Of a stretch of 20,741 nucleotides of DNA, positions 1 through 7,796 are shown one piece after another. The notes beneath the pieces are model-generated. The model saw only the letters and a program-made list of their open reading frames with translations, did not search any database and was not told the DNA's origin. This stretch comes from Schizochytrium sp. CCTCC M209059 (lineage: Eukaryota > Sar > Bigyra > Thraustochytrida > Thraustochytriidae): NCBI GenBank assembly GCA_000818945.1, contig KN805440.1, forward strand, positions 150,148 through 170,888. Direction: 5' to 3'. The position numbers were made by a program, and so were the translations under genes. Positions within the stretch are counted from its first letter, which is position 1, and each line of letters begins with the position of its first letter.

Positions 1-183
1 GCGGGGCTTCCCTTTGCAGACTTGCTTCCGGGCGGCTTCGGAGCGGCGCGCGCGGGGGGTTGGTTGAAAGGGAGGAGAACGGCGGCGGCAACAACAAAGC
101 GGAAACCCGCACGGGCGGGTGGGCGGGCAGGTTAGCCTGCGTTGCCTGCGTTGCCTGCGTGCAGGGGACGCAAGACAGGCAGC

Positions 184-2211
184 ATGGGCGAGGATGCCGT
201 CGTGCAAGTCTGCGAGGCGCTCTTTGCTGACGTCAAGGGCCTCGGTCTCGCCGTCGTCCGACCGAACACATCGCCTTCGGGCGCAGCCGCCACAGACAAC
301 GCAGCCTCACCATCACATTCCGAGGCCGACCTCCCGGGCAGCGACATTTGCAGGAGCACGAGCGACAGCACCAGCTCCAGCACAAGTACCTCGGCGTCCA
401 TGACGCTCTCCTCCGTGGAAACAAGCTCCGAGGCGTCCTTGCTCCCTCACAGGTTATCGCCCCTGGGCAAAGGCACGCTCGTCTTTGCCAATCAGGCGTT
501 CCGTGAACGCTTTCAGGGCTCCGTCAATGCTGACGCTGCTGTCATCGACATTGATGACATCTGCGCCGCAGAGCCCGACACGGTCGTACGCGAGAAGATC
601 TTTCTCGACAAGACCTACCTGGTGCTCGAATCAGAAACTGCACAGGTCGCCGCACATCGCACGAGCATCGAAGTTGCACAAAAGCAGCTCCAGTTCGTCG
701 CGCAAGCCAGTCACGAGATCCGCACACCACTTGCCGGCCTCCTTGGCATGATCGAATGCCTCGATGACGACATCGCAAGTGGGCCAGCCACAGCGAACTC
801 CAACTCGCCCACCTCGCCCCGAAACTGCTGCTCATCCTGCACCTCGACCTCACCAAGCAACTCCGTCTCCGCCAAGCTCCGCCGTCCCGGCAGCAAGCGC
901 GACGTCGCAAACGCTGCCATCGCGGCTGGCACATCTGACGTGCTGCGCCAGTGCGCAAATACCCTCCACGCCGTCGTCAATGACGTCCTGGACCTCACCG
1001 CCTGCTCCTCCAACCAAGTGCTTTTGCGTCCTAGCCCCATCAACATCAAGGGCGACTGCATTGACCGCGTCGTCGGTCTCTTTGATCGTATCGCTACGCA
1101 ACAGGAGAGCGAAATCGTTTGCGAGCCTCTCGACGACAATTTCCCCAACTTTGTCCTCGTCGACGGACACCGGCTCAATCAAGTCGTCTCCAACTTGGTC
1201 GGCAACGCTGTAAAGTACACGCAGTCCGGGCGCATCGTCATTCGCGCCTCTCTTGTCCAAGGATCGGACGCTGGAAACGACACGCTTGACAGTAAATTAG
1301 ACGACTCAGAAGGCCAGCAAAACAGCGACGCCTCACAACATCGCATCGCGATCGAAGTCGAAGACTCTGGCATGGGCATTAGCGAAGCTGACCAGATGCG
1401 CATCTTTGAGCCCTTTTACCAAGCCAAAGACACTCCCCGCGCGACCATCAAGGCGAAAAAACGAGTGCCCACTGCCGTCTCGGGAAACAATGCCTCTTCA
1501 GAAGATGGGCGGCATCGCGATGCGCCCCTGTCTTCCTCAGGTCTCGGGCTCGCCATTTCCCGCGACTTGGCTCGGCTCATGGGCGGCGACGTCATCGTCA
1601 ACAGCACCTTGGGCCAAGGGTCTACCTTTCGTTTCGAGTTTGCCTTTGCCGAGCCCTCACAAGAAGAGGTTCGCGCGTCTCTTGCGTCAACATCCATTTC
1701 CTCCTCCACCTCGCGCTCCACCTCGGGCCGCGTGAGACGTCCGTCCTCGCGGAAGAGTGACGCCAAATCCAGCAGCACACCCGCTGATTTGGTTTCTGGC
1801 GCCCAATCCGACGGCACGCGCGATGCCGCCGTTAAGGTTCTCGTCGTCGATGACAATCTCGTCAATTGCCAAGTGTGTACGCGCCTTCTCAAACGACTCA
1901 ATGTAACCTGTGACGTTGCTCATGACGGATTTGAGGCCGTGAAAATGTACGAGAAGAACCACTATGCTTTGATTTTCATGGACTGTCACATGCCGAATCT
2001 CGATGGTTTCGAGGCAACCCGTCGGATTCTTTCCTTGGCGGCCGGCAGCGACGCCAAGGATCCACTCATTGTTGCCATGACTGCATCCGTGATGGCCCGC
2101 GATCAAGCCAAATGTTTTGACGCGGGCATGCACGAGCTTCTCCCCAAGCCCTTTACAATGGACTCGCTTCAGCGGATCATCGACAGACTCCACGGAACAG
2201 TGTCGTGCTGA
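184..2211 (+). CDS. Soluble hybrid histidine kinase (PAS-like, HisKA, HATPase, receiver)
   Basis: This 675-residue protein has the full layout of a hybrid sensor kinase, which autophosphorylates on His and passes the phosphate to an internal Asp. A PAS-like sensor region lies around residues 9-150, interrupted by a Ser/Thr-rich stretch (about 28-96). The H-box SHEIRTPLAG carries the phospho-acceptor His177. The ATPase domain shows the N-box NAVKYT (Asn341), G1 EDSGMGI (Asp394), F-box FEPF (408-411) and G2 GLGL (453-456). The C-terminal receiver has the acidic pair Asp556/Asp557, phospho-acceptor Asp600 in MDCHMPN, Thr633 and Lys655, so all key residues are present. No membrane segment is visible, so it is probably cytosolic. 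A 55-residue low-complexity insert separates the two helices of the dimerisation domain. The first ATG is at 184; the frame is open upstream but has no earlier ATG. The family is certain, the input signal unknown; a separate HPt protein would be needed for onward transfer. Confidence 0.95.
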   Translation: MGEDAVVQVCEALFADVKGLGLAVVRPNTSPSGAAATDNAASPSHSEADLPGSDICRSTSDSTSSSTSTSASMTLSSVETSSEASLLPHRLSPLGKGTLVFANQAFRERFQGSVNADAAVIDIDDICAAEPDTVVREKIFLDKTYLVLESETAQVAAHRTSIEVAQKQLQFVAQASHEIRTPLAGLLGMIECLDDDIASGPATANSNSPTSPRNCCSSCTSTSPSNSVSAKLRRPGSKRDVANAAIAAGTSDVLRQCANTLHAVVNDVLDLTACSSNQVLLRPSPINIKGDCIDRVVGLFDRIATQQESEIVCEPLDDNFPNFVLVDGHRLNQVVSNLVGNAVKYTQSGRIVIRASLVQGSDAGNDTLDSKLDDSEGQQNSDASQHRIAIEVEDSGMGISEADQMRIFEPFYQAKDTPRATIKAKKRVPTAVSGNNASSEDGRHRDAPLSSSGLGLAISRDLARLMGGDVIVNSTLGQGSTFRFEFAFAEPSQEEVRASLASTSISSSTSRSTSGRVRRPSSRKSDAKSSSTPADLVSGAQSDGTRDAAVKVLVVDDNLVNCQVCTRLLKRLNVTCDVAHDGFEAVKMYEKNHYALIFMDCHMPNLDGFEATRRILSLAAGSDAKDPLIVAMTASVMARDQAKCFDAGMHELLPKPFTMDSLQRIIDRLHGTVSC

Positions 2212-2783
2212 TTCAACGTATCACGCACACGCGTAAGGCATTCCACGCTAATGTTGTTGCCGTTGTTGTCGTCGTCGTCGTCGTCGTCGTCGTTGTTGTT
2301 GTTGTTGTTGTTGTTGACATCGTCAACCTCAACATCGTCATTGTGTGATCTTTCTAAATAGAGCTAGCGCGCTCTCACAGTTCATGCATGCAAGCTTCTG
2401 TTCTCGGGGTCAATCCGCCAGTATGATCCGGGCCGCCTGCATGCGATTCATGCAACAATCATTCGCCTACTCCATTCCTCCTCCAAGCAGCGGCAGTTTT
2501 TGCCCATTTTTGACACTGCCCCATATCTGCTCTTTACTCTTCACACTCCTCCACACATTCATTCGTCCACCCTATCTATACCGCTTCTTACGCGCGCGCT
2601 GTAGCTCTCACGTAAATTCACATTTCATTCGCGGGTTTTATCCGCTTTTTTCAAAAGTTTGGTTTCTTTCTGGTTTTTCTGCGGTTGCTTCGCGACAGAA
2701 AACGCCGCTTCTCTTCTTCCATTCGCTTGTCGTTTTCATCCACGCTTTTACAGCAGTGGCAGGTCTCCCAGACGGTGACGACG
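2212..2783. other. Intergenic stretch: kinase 3' UTR and pyrimidine-rich leader
   Basis: Apart from the GTC/GTT array I see no supported gene here. The frames that stay open lack ATG starts and give Phe/Ser/Pro-rich products typical of pyrimidine-rich DNA. T-rich and CT-rich sequence at about 2470-2760 resembles a promoter or leader for the downstream plus-strand transcript. No AATAAA is seen after the kinase stop. Confidence 0.5.
2252..2317. repeat. (GTC/GTT)n trinucleotide microsatellite
   Basis: GTT units, then about eight GTC units, then GTT units run through the presumed 3' UTR of the histidine kinase gene, 40 bases after its stop. The array changes from GTC to GTT as blocks, which fits slippage followed by a spread point mutation. 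Confidence 0.9.
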
Positions 2784-3136
2784 ATGACCCACCCCTGTGA
2801 CTGCGAACCGTCCATGCCGGTGATCAATCCCCAGACGACATTCGATCCAATCCAAGAACAAGAGTCAAACGAACCGACTTTGTTCATTCTGTGCGTAGGA
2901 GGCCTGGCTGGCACAAGCTCGCTCTTTTCTCGAAAAGATGCAGTGGTTGGTAAGAAAGTGGCTAGTCAAGCCCACTGACCACTGACGTAGTATATCTGCT
3001 AATCGCATTGGCCATGGTGACTCTCCTCACAGTCAGTGAGCTTTTCCACGTTGTGGTGGTCAGTCGTGTGATTTCGATGATGATGGCCCGAAGTCGAACC
3101 TGCTTGATTGAAACAAAAGCCACAGCAAACCATTAA
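2784..3136 (+). CDS. Candidate two-exon small membrane protein or spliced uORF (weak)
   Basis: An ATG at 2784 opens 166 bases that run into a good donor, G|GTAAGA, at 2950. Taking the acceptor ACTGACGTAG ending at 2990 gives a 41-base phase-1 intron. The second exon then starts with a hydrophobic stretch (YLLIALAMVTLLTV) and ends at a TAA at 3134, giving 103 residues. A second acceptor, CTCCTCACAG ending at 3032 and preceded by CTAAT, keeps the same frame and would skip the hydrophobic stretch. I do not recognise the product. Its end lies only 67 bases before the ATG of the next gene, so an upstream ORF or a 5' UTR intron of that gene is at least as likely as an independent gene. Without splicing the frame stops at 2978. 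Confidence 0.2.
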
Positions 3137-3203
3137 CAGGAGGAAGTCAGACGTAGCGAGAGGCCAGCTGCGCTCCGTCGCGTGGCGCGGCGCGTACGCA
3201 GAA

Positions 3204-5039
3204 ATGGCGCAAGGCCCCGTGCGGCGCTCGGGCGAGAGCAGGACCGACGACGCGCTCAGCGACGACGAGGAGTTCGGCCTCCTCGAAGACTCACGACGAC
3301 CGGCAGCGGCCGGGGCGTCTGCGGCGGCATCGTCGACGGGGGCGTCTAGCTTGCGGCGTGACCAGTCCGGATGGGGTCTGCCTAGCTTTACCGCGCGAAT
3401 CGTCTTGCTCGCAGGCTTTCTTATGCTCGTCAGTCTCGCAGTTCTTGCCAGCGTACCAGAATACCGGTCAGCGATCGGGTCAAAGAGCAGCGAAATGCTT
3501 GCCTCCCTGCAAGCGTCTCTGCGCGGGCAAACGGAAACGGATGATAGCGACAACGTTGCACCCAGTCAGGCGCCCACAACACAATACCTTACCGAGACGC
3601 GCCCTACCGAGGCAAAGCCCGACTGGAAAGACAAATCGGAAGGCAAGCGCAAATTCAAAGAGCAAACCGGGGCCTGCTACTTTCGCAACATCATTCGCAG
3701 AGTCAACAATCGCCCTGGACACCACCTCAACTGCTATGCGGCCTGCACAGGCATCAATTTGCGTCTGCGCGCCAATCAGGCAGATCGGGAGTGCGTTGGC
3801 TGGACCATGGTGCGCAAGATCGCCTGCGAGCCGGGCTCAACCTCTTGTGACCAGGTCAAGGTGGGCAGCAATACTTGCCTCCTCCACCATCGCTTTGAGA
3901 GCGAAGGATCCTATCAAAGTGAAGCATGCGTCTCTGGAAAGCTTCTCAAACGCGACCTTGTTCTGGGCAAGCGCAAAAACAAAGGCTCCACCTCCTCCTC
4001 CTCCTCCTCGACGTCCGATGGCACCGACTTTGACCTCAACGCAACAGATAGCACCGACAATGATGCTGACTTTTACGACAATGGAACGCTTGGATCGTCG
4101 CTGACCGTCGAAGACTTTGCACGAACATGCCCGGCTCGCTTTGCAGCCGTAGGGGACGTCAAACGACCTCTTCGCGTCTTTGTTGCTTGCCTTCAGGCAA
4201 GTGGATGCACGCTCCTCTCCTATCTCTTGGCGCAACGTGACCGCACGGCATCCATTCTCGATGTCGGCGTGCGCCAGGAGCTTCCGCCGGCCTCATTTTA
4301 CAAGTTTGCGGAGGCAGGCTATCCCAATATTGATACGATTGTACTCAAGTACCCCATGCGAGGCAGCGACGCCATCAGCCCAGACGCCTGGATTGCCAAT
4401 GTCAAGGACAGGTTCAAACCCGACGTGACTCTTTTGTTCCTCCGAAACCCTGTCGACATGTATTTGCACCTTATCAACCACATTGGCACCAACTTTGCAA
4501 ACGCCATTCCTAGCGATGCTGATCTTGCCCGCTGCGAGGCACTCAAGGGTGACGACTCGTACGGTCTCACCTGCGGATCCCCCGAATCCAAACTACGTGC
4601 CATCAACCAGGTCTATCGCGACCGAGATGCTCTTGGTGTCTCCGCCATTGTACGTTTTGAAGACATTTGCGACGATCGCCTGATGCTCAAGGAAACGCTT
4701 CAAGGAGCCGGAATCTGTATCGACGAGGCCGATTTGCGACAGCCCAAATGGAGTGTGGTAGATGTCATGCGCTTTTCCCTCAAGTACTTCCCAAGCGGAA
4801 AGAGCAAGGGAGGTATTTTCTGGGGCCCTGGTGATCTTCGAAATACCTTTCACAATCTTGCAGGCGATCGGGAGTCCGAAGAGAGAGCCTACCGCCTCTG
4901 CAAAAAAGAACTCTCGACCAATGTTCGAATCAAATTGCTCGCACACTCGGTTGCACCCTTTTCCGGAATGTCTCTTTCCGACGTGGACGACGTTGTCGCA
5001 AAGGCGGCCCCGGATATTGTTGAAGCGTACAAAGTGTGA
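3204..5039 (+). CDS. Type II membrane protein with PAN/apple-like module and sulfotransferase-like domain
   Basis: This 611-residue protein has a Ser/Asp/Arg-rich cytosolic tail, one membrane segment (about 62-84) and a long lumenal part, the type II topology of Golgi glycan-modifying enzymes. Residues about 157-246 are Cys-rich (ten Cys, with CVGW and SNTCLLHHR) and resemble a PAN/apple fold. A Ser-run linker (263-270) and acidic Asn/Asp stretch follow, with an N-glycosylation sequon at NGT (293-295). The C-terminal part (about 322-590) resembles a sulfotransferase. VACLQASGCTLLSYLL (327-342) sits where the 5'-phosphosulfate loop is expected, and LLFLRNPVDMYLHLINH (410-426) resembles the 3'-phosphate motif. 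The basic residue normally found in the first loop is absent, so activity is uncertain. The ATG at 3204 is the first in frame after a TGA at 3105. A carbohydrate sulfotransferase-like role is inference; an inactive P-loop relative is the alternative. Confidence 0.6.
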   Translation: MAQGPVRRSGESRTDDALSDDEEFGLLEDSRRPAAAGASAAASSTGASSLRRDQSGWGLPSFTARIVLLAGFLMLVSLAVLASVPEYRSAIGSKSSEMLASLQASLRGQTETDDSDNVAPSQAPTTQYLTETRPTEAKPDWKDKSEGKRKFKEQTGACYFRNIIRRVNNRPGHHLNCYAACTGINLRLRANQADRECVGWTMVRKIACEPGSTSCDQVKVGSNTCLLHHRFESEGSYQSEACVSGKLLKRDLVLGKRKNKGSTSSSSSSTSDGTDFDLNATDSTDNDADFYDNGTLGSSLTVEDFARTCPARFAAVGDVKRPLRVFVACLQASGCTLLSYLLAQRDRTASILDVGVRQELPPASFYKFAEAGYPNIDTIVLKYPMRGSDAISPDAWIANVKDRFKPDVTLLFLRNPVDMYLHLINHIGTNFANAIPSDADLARCEALKGDDSYGLTCGSPESKLRAINQVYRDRDALGVSAIVRFEDICDDRLMLKETLQGAGICIDEADLRQPKWSVVDVMRFSLKYFPSGKSKGGIFWGPGDLRNTFHNLAGDRESEERAYRLCKKELSTNVRIKLLAHSVAPFSGMSLSDVDDVVAKAAPDIVEAYKV

Positions 5040-5347
5040 CTTACTGCAAGGCAAGGCGATCAATTCAACTGATGCGACGGTGACGGCCGAGAAAGCTTTT
5101 CAAGGAAACGAACAGATTTTGAGCCCGGACATGTAGTGCACGCGAGGACCTTTTCTTTTTCTTTCCTTTTTTGAAATTTTCTAGAGGCCTCGCACGGTGA
5201 AGACGGACATCCGACTTTTTTGATCATCAACAAGATCACGCGTTGCGTTATGCGCTTCTCGCGATGCGATGACGATAGTCAAGCTTCATTGTGCAGTTCG
5301 CGCTTCGGGTCATGCTCATGCCGAAACAGAAAAGCGGACGAGACATG

Positions 5348-5353
5348 TTTATT
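5348..5353 (-). terminator. Candidate poly(A) signal AATAAA for KdtA
   Basis: A minus-strand AATAAA lies about 240 bases beyond the KdtA stop at 5592. If used, the KdtA 3' UTR would overlap the 3' UTR of the opposite gene. Confidence 0.35.
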
Positions 5354-5508
5354 GAAACCAAGCAATGTTTGGGGACGGATTAGACACTTTGCGACCGAGC
5401 AACAATCATCGACCTCATTGCTGTGGCATTGTCATCCTCTCCGAATACATAATATACTTTCACACGCAAACGTAGCATAGATGACGTAAACGTAAAGTCA
5501 AACAAAAT

Positions 5509-5514
5509 AATAAA
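5509..5514 (+). terminator. Candidate poly(A) signal AATAAA for the sulfotransferase-like gene
   Basis: A plus-strand AATAAA in an A/T-rich context lies about 470 bases after the stop at 5039. It is beyond the opposite-strand signal at 5348, so the two transcripts would overlap. Confidence 0.35.
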
Positions 5515-5572
5515 TAACACTGAGGGTATTTTTTTTCATACAACAGATAATTACAGGCACGTGATGTTTTGT

Positions 5573-5590
5573 CGCTCGCTCGCTCGCTCG
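5573..5590. repeat. (CGCT)n tetranucleotide array abutting the KdtA stop
   Basis: About four and a half CGCT units end one base before the minus-strand stop codon (5592-5594). Expansion across that point would change the C-terminus. Confidence 0.8.
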
Positions 5591-5591
5591 G

Positions 5592-7055
5592 TCAGCGATG
5601 CGAGCGCTCTTCACGGAGAATAACTTTCCAGACAATACTCAATGCAGCCGATGCACTTTCGGCCGAAGAACTTGTCGTAGAAGCGGCCTGGTGCGGCATC
5701 AAATCTGCGAGGCGCTTTTCAAGGCGTGCGTGAACCCGCGAAGCAAGATCAACGTGATCTTCGACAGCAACCACACCCGGAACGAGAGGTTCGATGGATT
5801 GGGCCGCAGAACCCTGAAGCACAAGCGAGCAACCTGCAAAAAGAGCCTCGCGAGCATTGTGCACACCTTTGAAGCGACTCACGGACAAGGATCCACCAAT
5901 GAAAGCCACATCAACGTAACGGTAGAGATGTGCAAGAATTCCAAGCGAATCCACAATGATAATGCACGACGATCGCCGCAAGTTTTGAAGCTGCGCGTCC
6001 TGATGCGCAAGCTCACTCCATAAAAACACCATCGGTTCAATTTCCACGTCTGCAAGCGCTCGACGAACATCTTGCAAAGCGTCTGGACATCGCTCGGGGT
6101 GGCGCGGGGCAACAAAGGTAACAAGATTGGTATGTCCATAGCGCGAGGAAATTAGCTCCGCATGCGCCTTTGCAAGCTCCATCTCCTCGCCTGCATGCGT
6201 GGACCCGGCAATCCACGCTCGCTGTCGCACCGTTGATGCAATGGGCATGAGGACCTTGTCAACGCTTTGCACAGCCGATTTCTCTTGAAATGCGAATGGA
6301 TCATCCGTTTTCAGATCAACAACCGCGTCAATGAGTGGCGACGGCTTTCTTGTGGATACCGGTCCAGGCGCAGCACGCAAAGCAGTCTCGATGCGCTTTG
6401 CGTCTTGGTCGGAGCGCGCGACAATTGCGTCAAAACAGCCAAGAGTGGATGCAAGCAGCGCTCGAGACCACGAAAAGAGTTGCCAGCGAGTCATCGAGCG
6501 CTGCGATAATTTTGCATTGACAAGGATCATGGGTGTCTGACGCTCGTGCAGAGCGTGCAAGGTACACGGCCAGAACTCGGATTCGACCCATATAACGAGG
6601 TCAGGTTCCCAGGCCTCGAGAAAGCAATTGACACGATGCGGAAAGTCGAGTGGCGCCAGTCCAAACGAGACTCGTTCCATCGCGTCCGGTTGACGCACTC
6701 GCACCCGAGAGGGCACAACGGCAAGCGCCGAAGCCGAGCTGCACGTAACAAGGACGTGCGTTTCGACATCGCGCTCCAAGAGCTTGCCAACGATACCAAT
6801 GGCACAGAGTCCTTCCCCGACCGATGCAGCATGGATCCATGCCAGGTGTCCTCCACGTCGCTCGTTGCCAGCAAACTTGCGAGGCCACGGCACCTTGGCA
6901 GAGGGCCAGAGGCTAATATCTTGGGCCTTGGCACCGCGAGCAGCAGCAGCAAGCCGAGCTCGAGCTCGTCGCGAGCGAACGAGTTCTGCGAGACGCGCTC
7001 CGCCAATCCTCTCGAGCGAGGCCGCGAGCAGTCGCCACGCTCGAGCGGCCCCCAT
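5592..7055 (-). CDS. KDTA: 3-deoxy-D-manno-octulosonic acid (Kdo) transferase, GT30 family
   Basis: This 487-residue enzyme of the WaaA/KdtA family transfers Kdo from CMP-Kdo to a lipid A-type acceptor. Family motifs appear in order. HAASVGEG contains the expected catalytic Glu81. PLDFP (136-140), VESEFWP (157-163) and NAKLS follow. Then come GSTHAGEE (284-291), VAPRHPER (315-322), DSLGIL (369-374), FIGGSL (385-390) and VHNAREA (398-404), where bacterial enzymes usually read GGHNPLE. Length is somewhat above the bacterial norm (about 420). The membrane-anchor helix usual at the bacterial N-terminus is replaced by an Arg/Ala-rich segment (1-45) almost free of acidic residues apart from two Glu, which looks like a mitochondrial targeting peptide. 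The plant homologue is mitochondrial. The ATG at 7055 is the first after an in-frame upstream TGA. It shares a 273-bp divergent promoter with DPH3. Base composition matches its neighbours, so contamination or recent transfer is not suggested. Confidence 0.93.
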   Translation of the reverse strand: MGAARAWRLLAASLERIGGARLAELVRSRRARARLAAAARGAKAQDISLWPSAKVPWPRKFAGNERRGGHLAWIHAASVGEGLCAIGIVGKLLERDVETHVLVTCSSASALAVVPSRVRVRQPDAMERVSFGLAPLDFPHRVNCFLEAWEPDLVIWVESEFWPCTLHALHERQTPMILVNAKLSQRSMTRWQLFSWSRALLASTLGCFDAIVARSDQDAKRIETALRAAPGPVSTRKPSPLIDAVVDLKTDDPFAFQEKSAVQSVDKVLMPIASTVRQRAWIAGSTHAGEEMELAKAHAELISSRYGHTNLVTFVAPRHPERCPDALQDVRRALADVEIEPMVFLWSELAHQDAQLQNLRRSSCIIIVDSLGILAHLYRYVDVAFIGGSLSVSRFKGVHNAREALFAGCSLVLQGSAAQSIEPLVPGVVAVEDHVDLASRVHARLEKRLADLMPHQAASTTSSSAESASAALSIVWKVILREERSHR

Positions 7056-7328
7056 TCTCGCTTTGCTTCGATCACTTTGCTTCGATCACTTTGCTTGCTT
7101 GCTTGCTGCTCCTTGGTAAGCTTGGCAGGAACTATACTTTTGCCCTCCGAGTCCGAGACCACCCACCCCACCCACCACTCGACACCACCAGCAAATTGAT
7201 TGCCTGTGGACGCTTTTGCCGGAACGCTTGGCACGCAGAGCCGAGAAACGGCTGAGCGACGCGCGAGGCAAGGCGACGCGGCTTGCAAGGGTTTTGTTCC
7301 CGCTGCAAAGGCAGGCGACGGCGAGACC
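7056..7328. promoter_or_regulatory. Divergent promoter region between KDTA and DPH3
   Basis: The region separates two outward-facing ATGs. It contains a CA-rich and CCCACC-rich stretch (7158-7190) and a TATA-like CTATACTT at 7134-7141. A GGTAAGC at about 7115 could be a donor for a 5' UTR intron on the DPH3 side. Transcription starts cannot be placed from sequence. Confidence 0.5.
7061..7088. repeat. 14-base direct duplication followed by GCTT units
   Basis: The unit CTTTGCTTCGATCA occurs twice in tandem directly upstream of the KdtA ATG and runs into three GCTT units. It places repeated GATC-containing boxes in the KdtA 5' UTR or core promoter. Confidence 0.85.
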
Positions 7329-7796
7329 ATGGCGGCGTGGGATGACATCGAGTTGGACGACATGACATTCTCAGAGACGGACGACTTGTACACGTACCCG
7401 TGCCCGTGCGGAGACGAATTCTTCATCACGGTGGATGATTTGCTTGGCGCAGAGGATCTCGCGCCTTGCCCGAGCTGCTCGCTCCTCATCCGTGTTGTCT
7501 ACGATCCCGAGGCCTTTCTGGAGAGCATCGAGCTCGAGGAAGAGGAACACGAGGAGCACGAGAAGGACGAGGACAAGGCGAAAAGTGCAGAAAATGTCAG
7601 CAATGAAGAAGGGAAAGACGTCATCCAGGATGATACCCAAGAAAAGGCAAATGGCGCAGATGTCATGCCGCCGACCTTGCCAAACTCCTCCAGCGCAACC
7701 GAAACCGCAGAAAGTGAGGTCGTGTCGGCGCTCGATAAACTGGAGCTCGCAGATGAGGCAGGTGGACCGCGTGACGTTGATGTTGTGGACATTTAA
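7329..7796 (+). CDS. DPH3: Diphthamide biosynthesis protein 3 (Kti11), CSL zinc finger, with acidic tail
   Basis: DPH3 is a small zinc/iron protein. It supplies electrons to the radical-SAM Dph1-Dph2 step of diphthamide formation on elongation factor 2, and also works with Elongator in tRNA wobble-uridine modification. The N-terminal 62 residues match the family closely: DDIELDDM, then YPCPCGDEF with metal ligands Cys25 and Cys27, then CPSCSLLIRVVYD with Cys47 and Cys50. The usual protein is about 80 residues. Here it continues for about 90 more (66-155), first a Glu/Lys/Asp-rich stretch, then a Ser/Glu-rich end with a DKLELADEA segment, for which I recognise no domain. The ATG at 7329 in ACCATGG has good eukaryotic context; the open frame upstream has no ATG. 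The tail is in frame and has no splice sites that would remove it. Confidence 0.93.
   Translation: MAAWDDIELDDMTFSETDDLYTYPCPCGDEFFITVDDLLGAEDLAPCPSCSLLIRVVYDPEAFLESIELEEEEHEEHEKDEDKAKSAENVSNEEGKDVIQDDTQEKANGADVMPPTLPNSSSATETAESEVVSALDKLELADEAGGPRDVDVVDI

Larger units (their letters stand above)
5040..5591. other. Convergent intergenic region with crossing 3' UTRs
   Basis: This is the gap between two stop codons facing each other. It contains T-rich runs at 5152-5180 and 5529-5537, A/T-rich DNA at about 5440-5520, and an AATAAA on each strand. No ORF here has coding character. A (CGCT)n array occupies 5573-5590. Confidence 0.6.

Noticed and set aside
779..893. Intron removing the histidine kinase insert.
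   Set aside because: The most obvious GT-AG pair is 115 bases and would shift the frame; other AGs lack a branch site or pyrimidine tract.
2345..2800. 151-codon plus-strand frame.
   Set aside because: It starts at GTG, is Phe/Ser/Pro-rich from pyrimidine-rich DNA and has no domain.
5592..7055. Bacterial contamination as the source of the Kdo transferase.
   Set aside because: Flanking genes are eukaryotic on the same sequence, base composition matches, and the N-terminus looks like a targeting peptide rather than a bacterial membrane anchor.
6546..7199. 217-codon plus-strand frame opposite KdtA.
   Set aside because: It is antisense to a firmly identified gene and ends in repeat-derived sequence; a by-product of GC-rich codon use.
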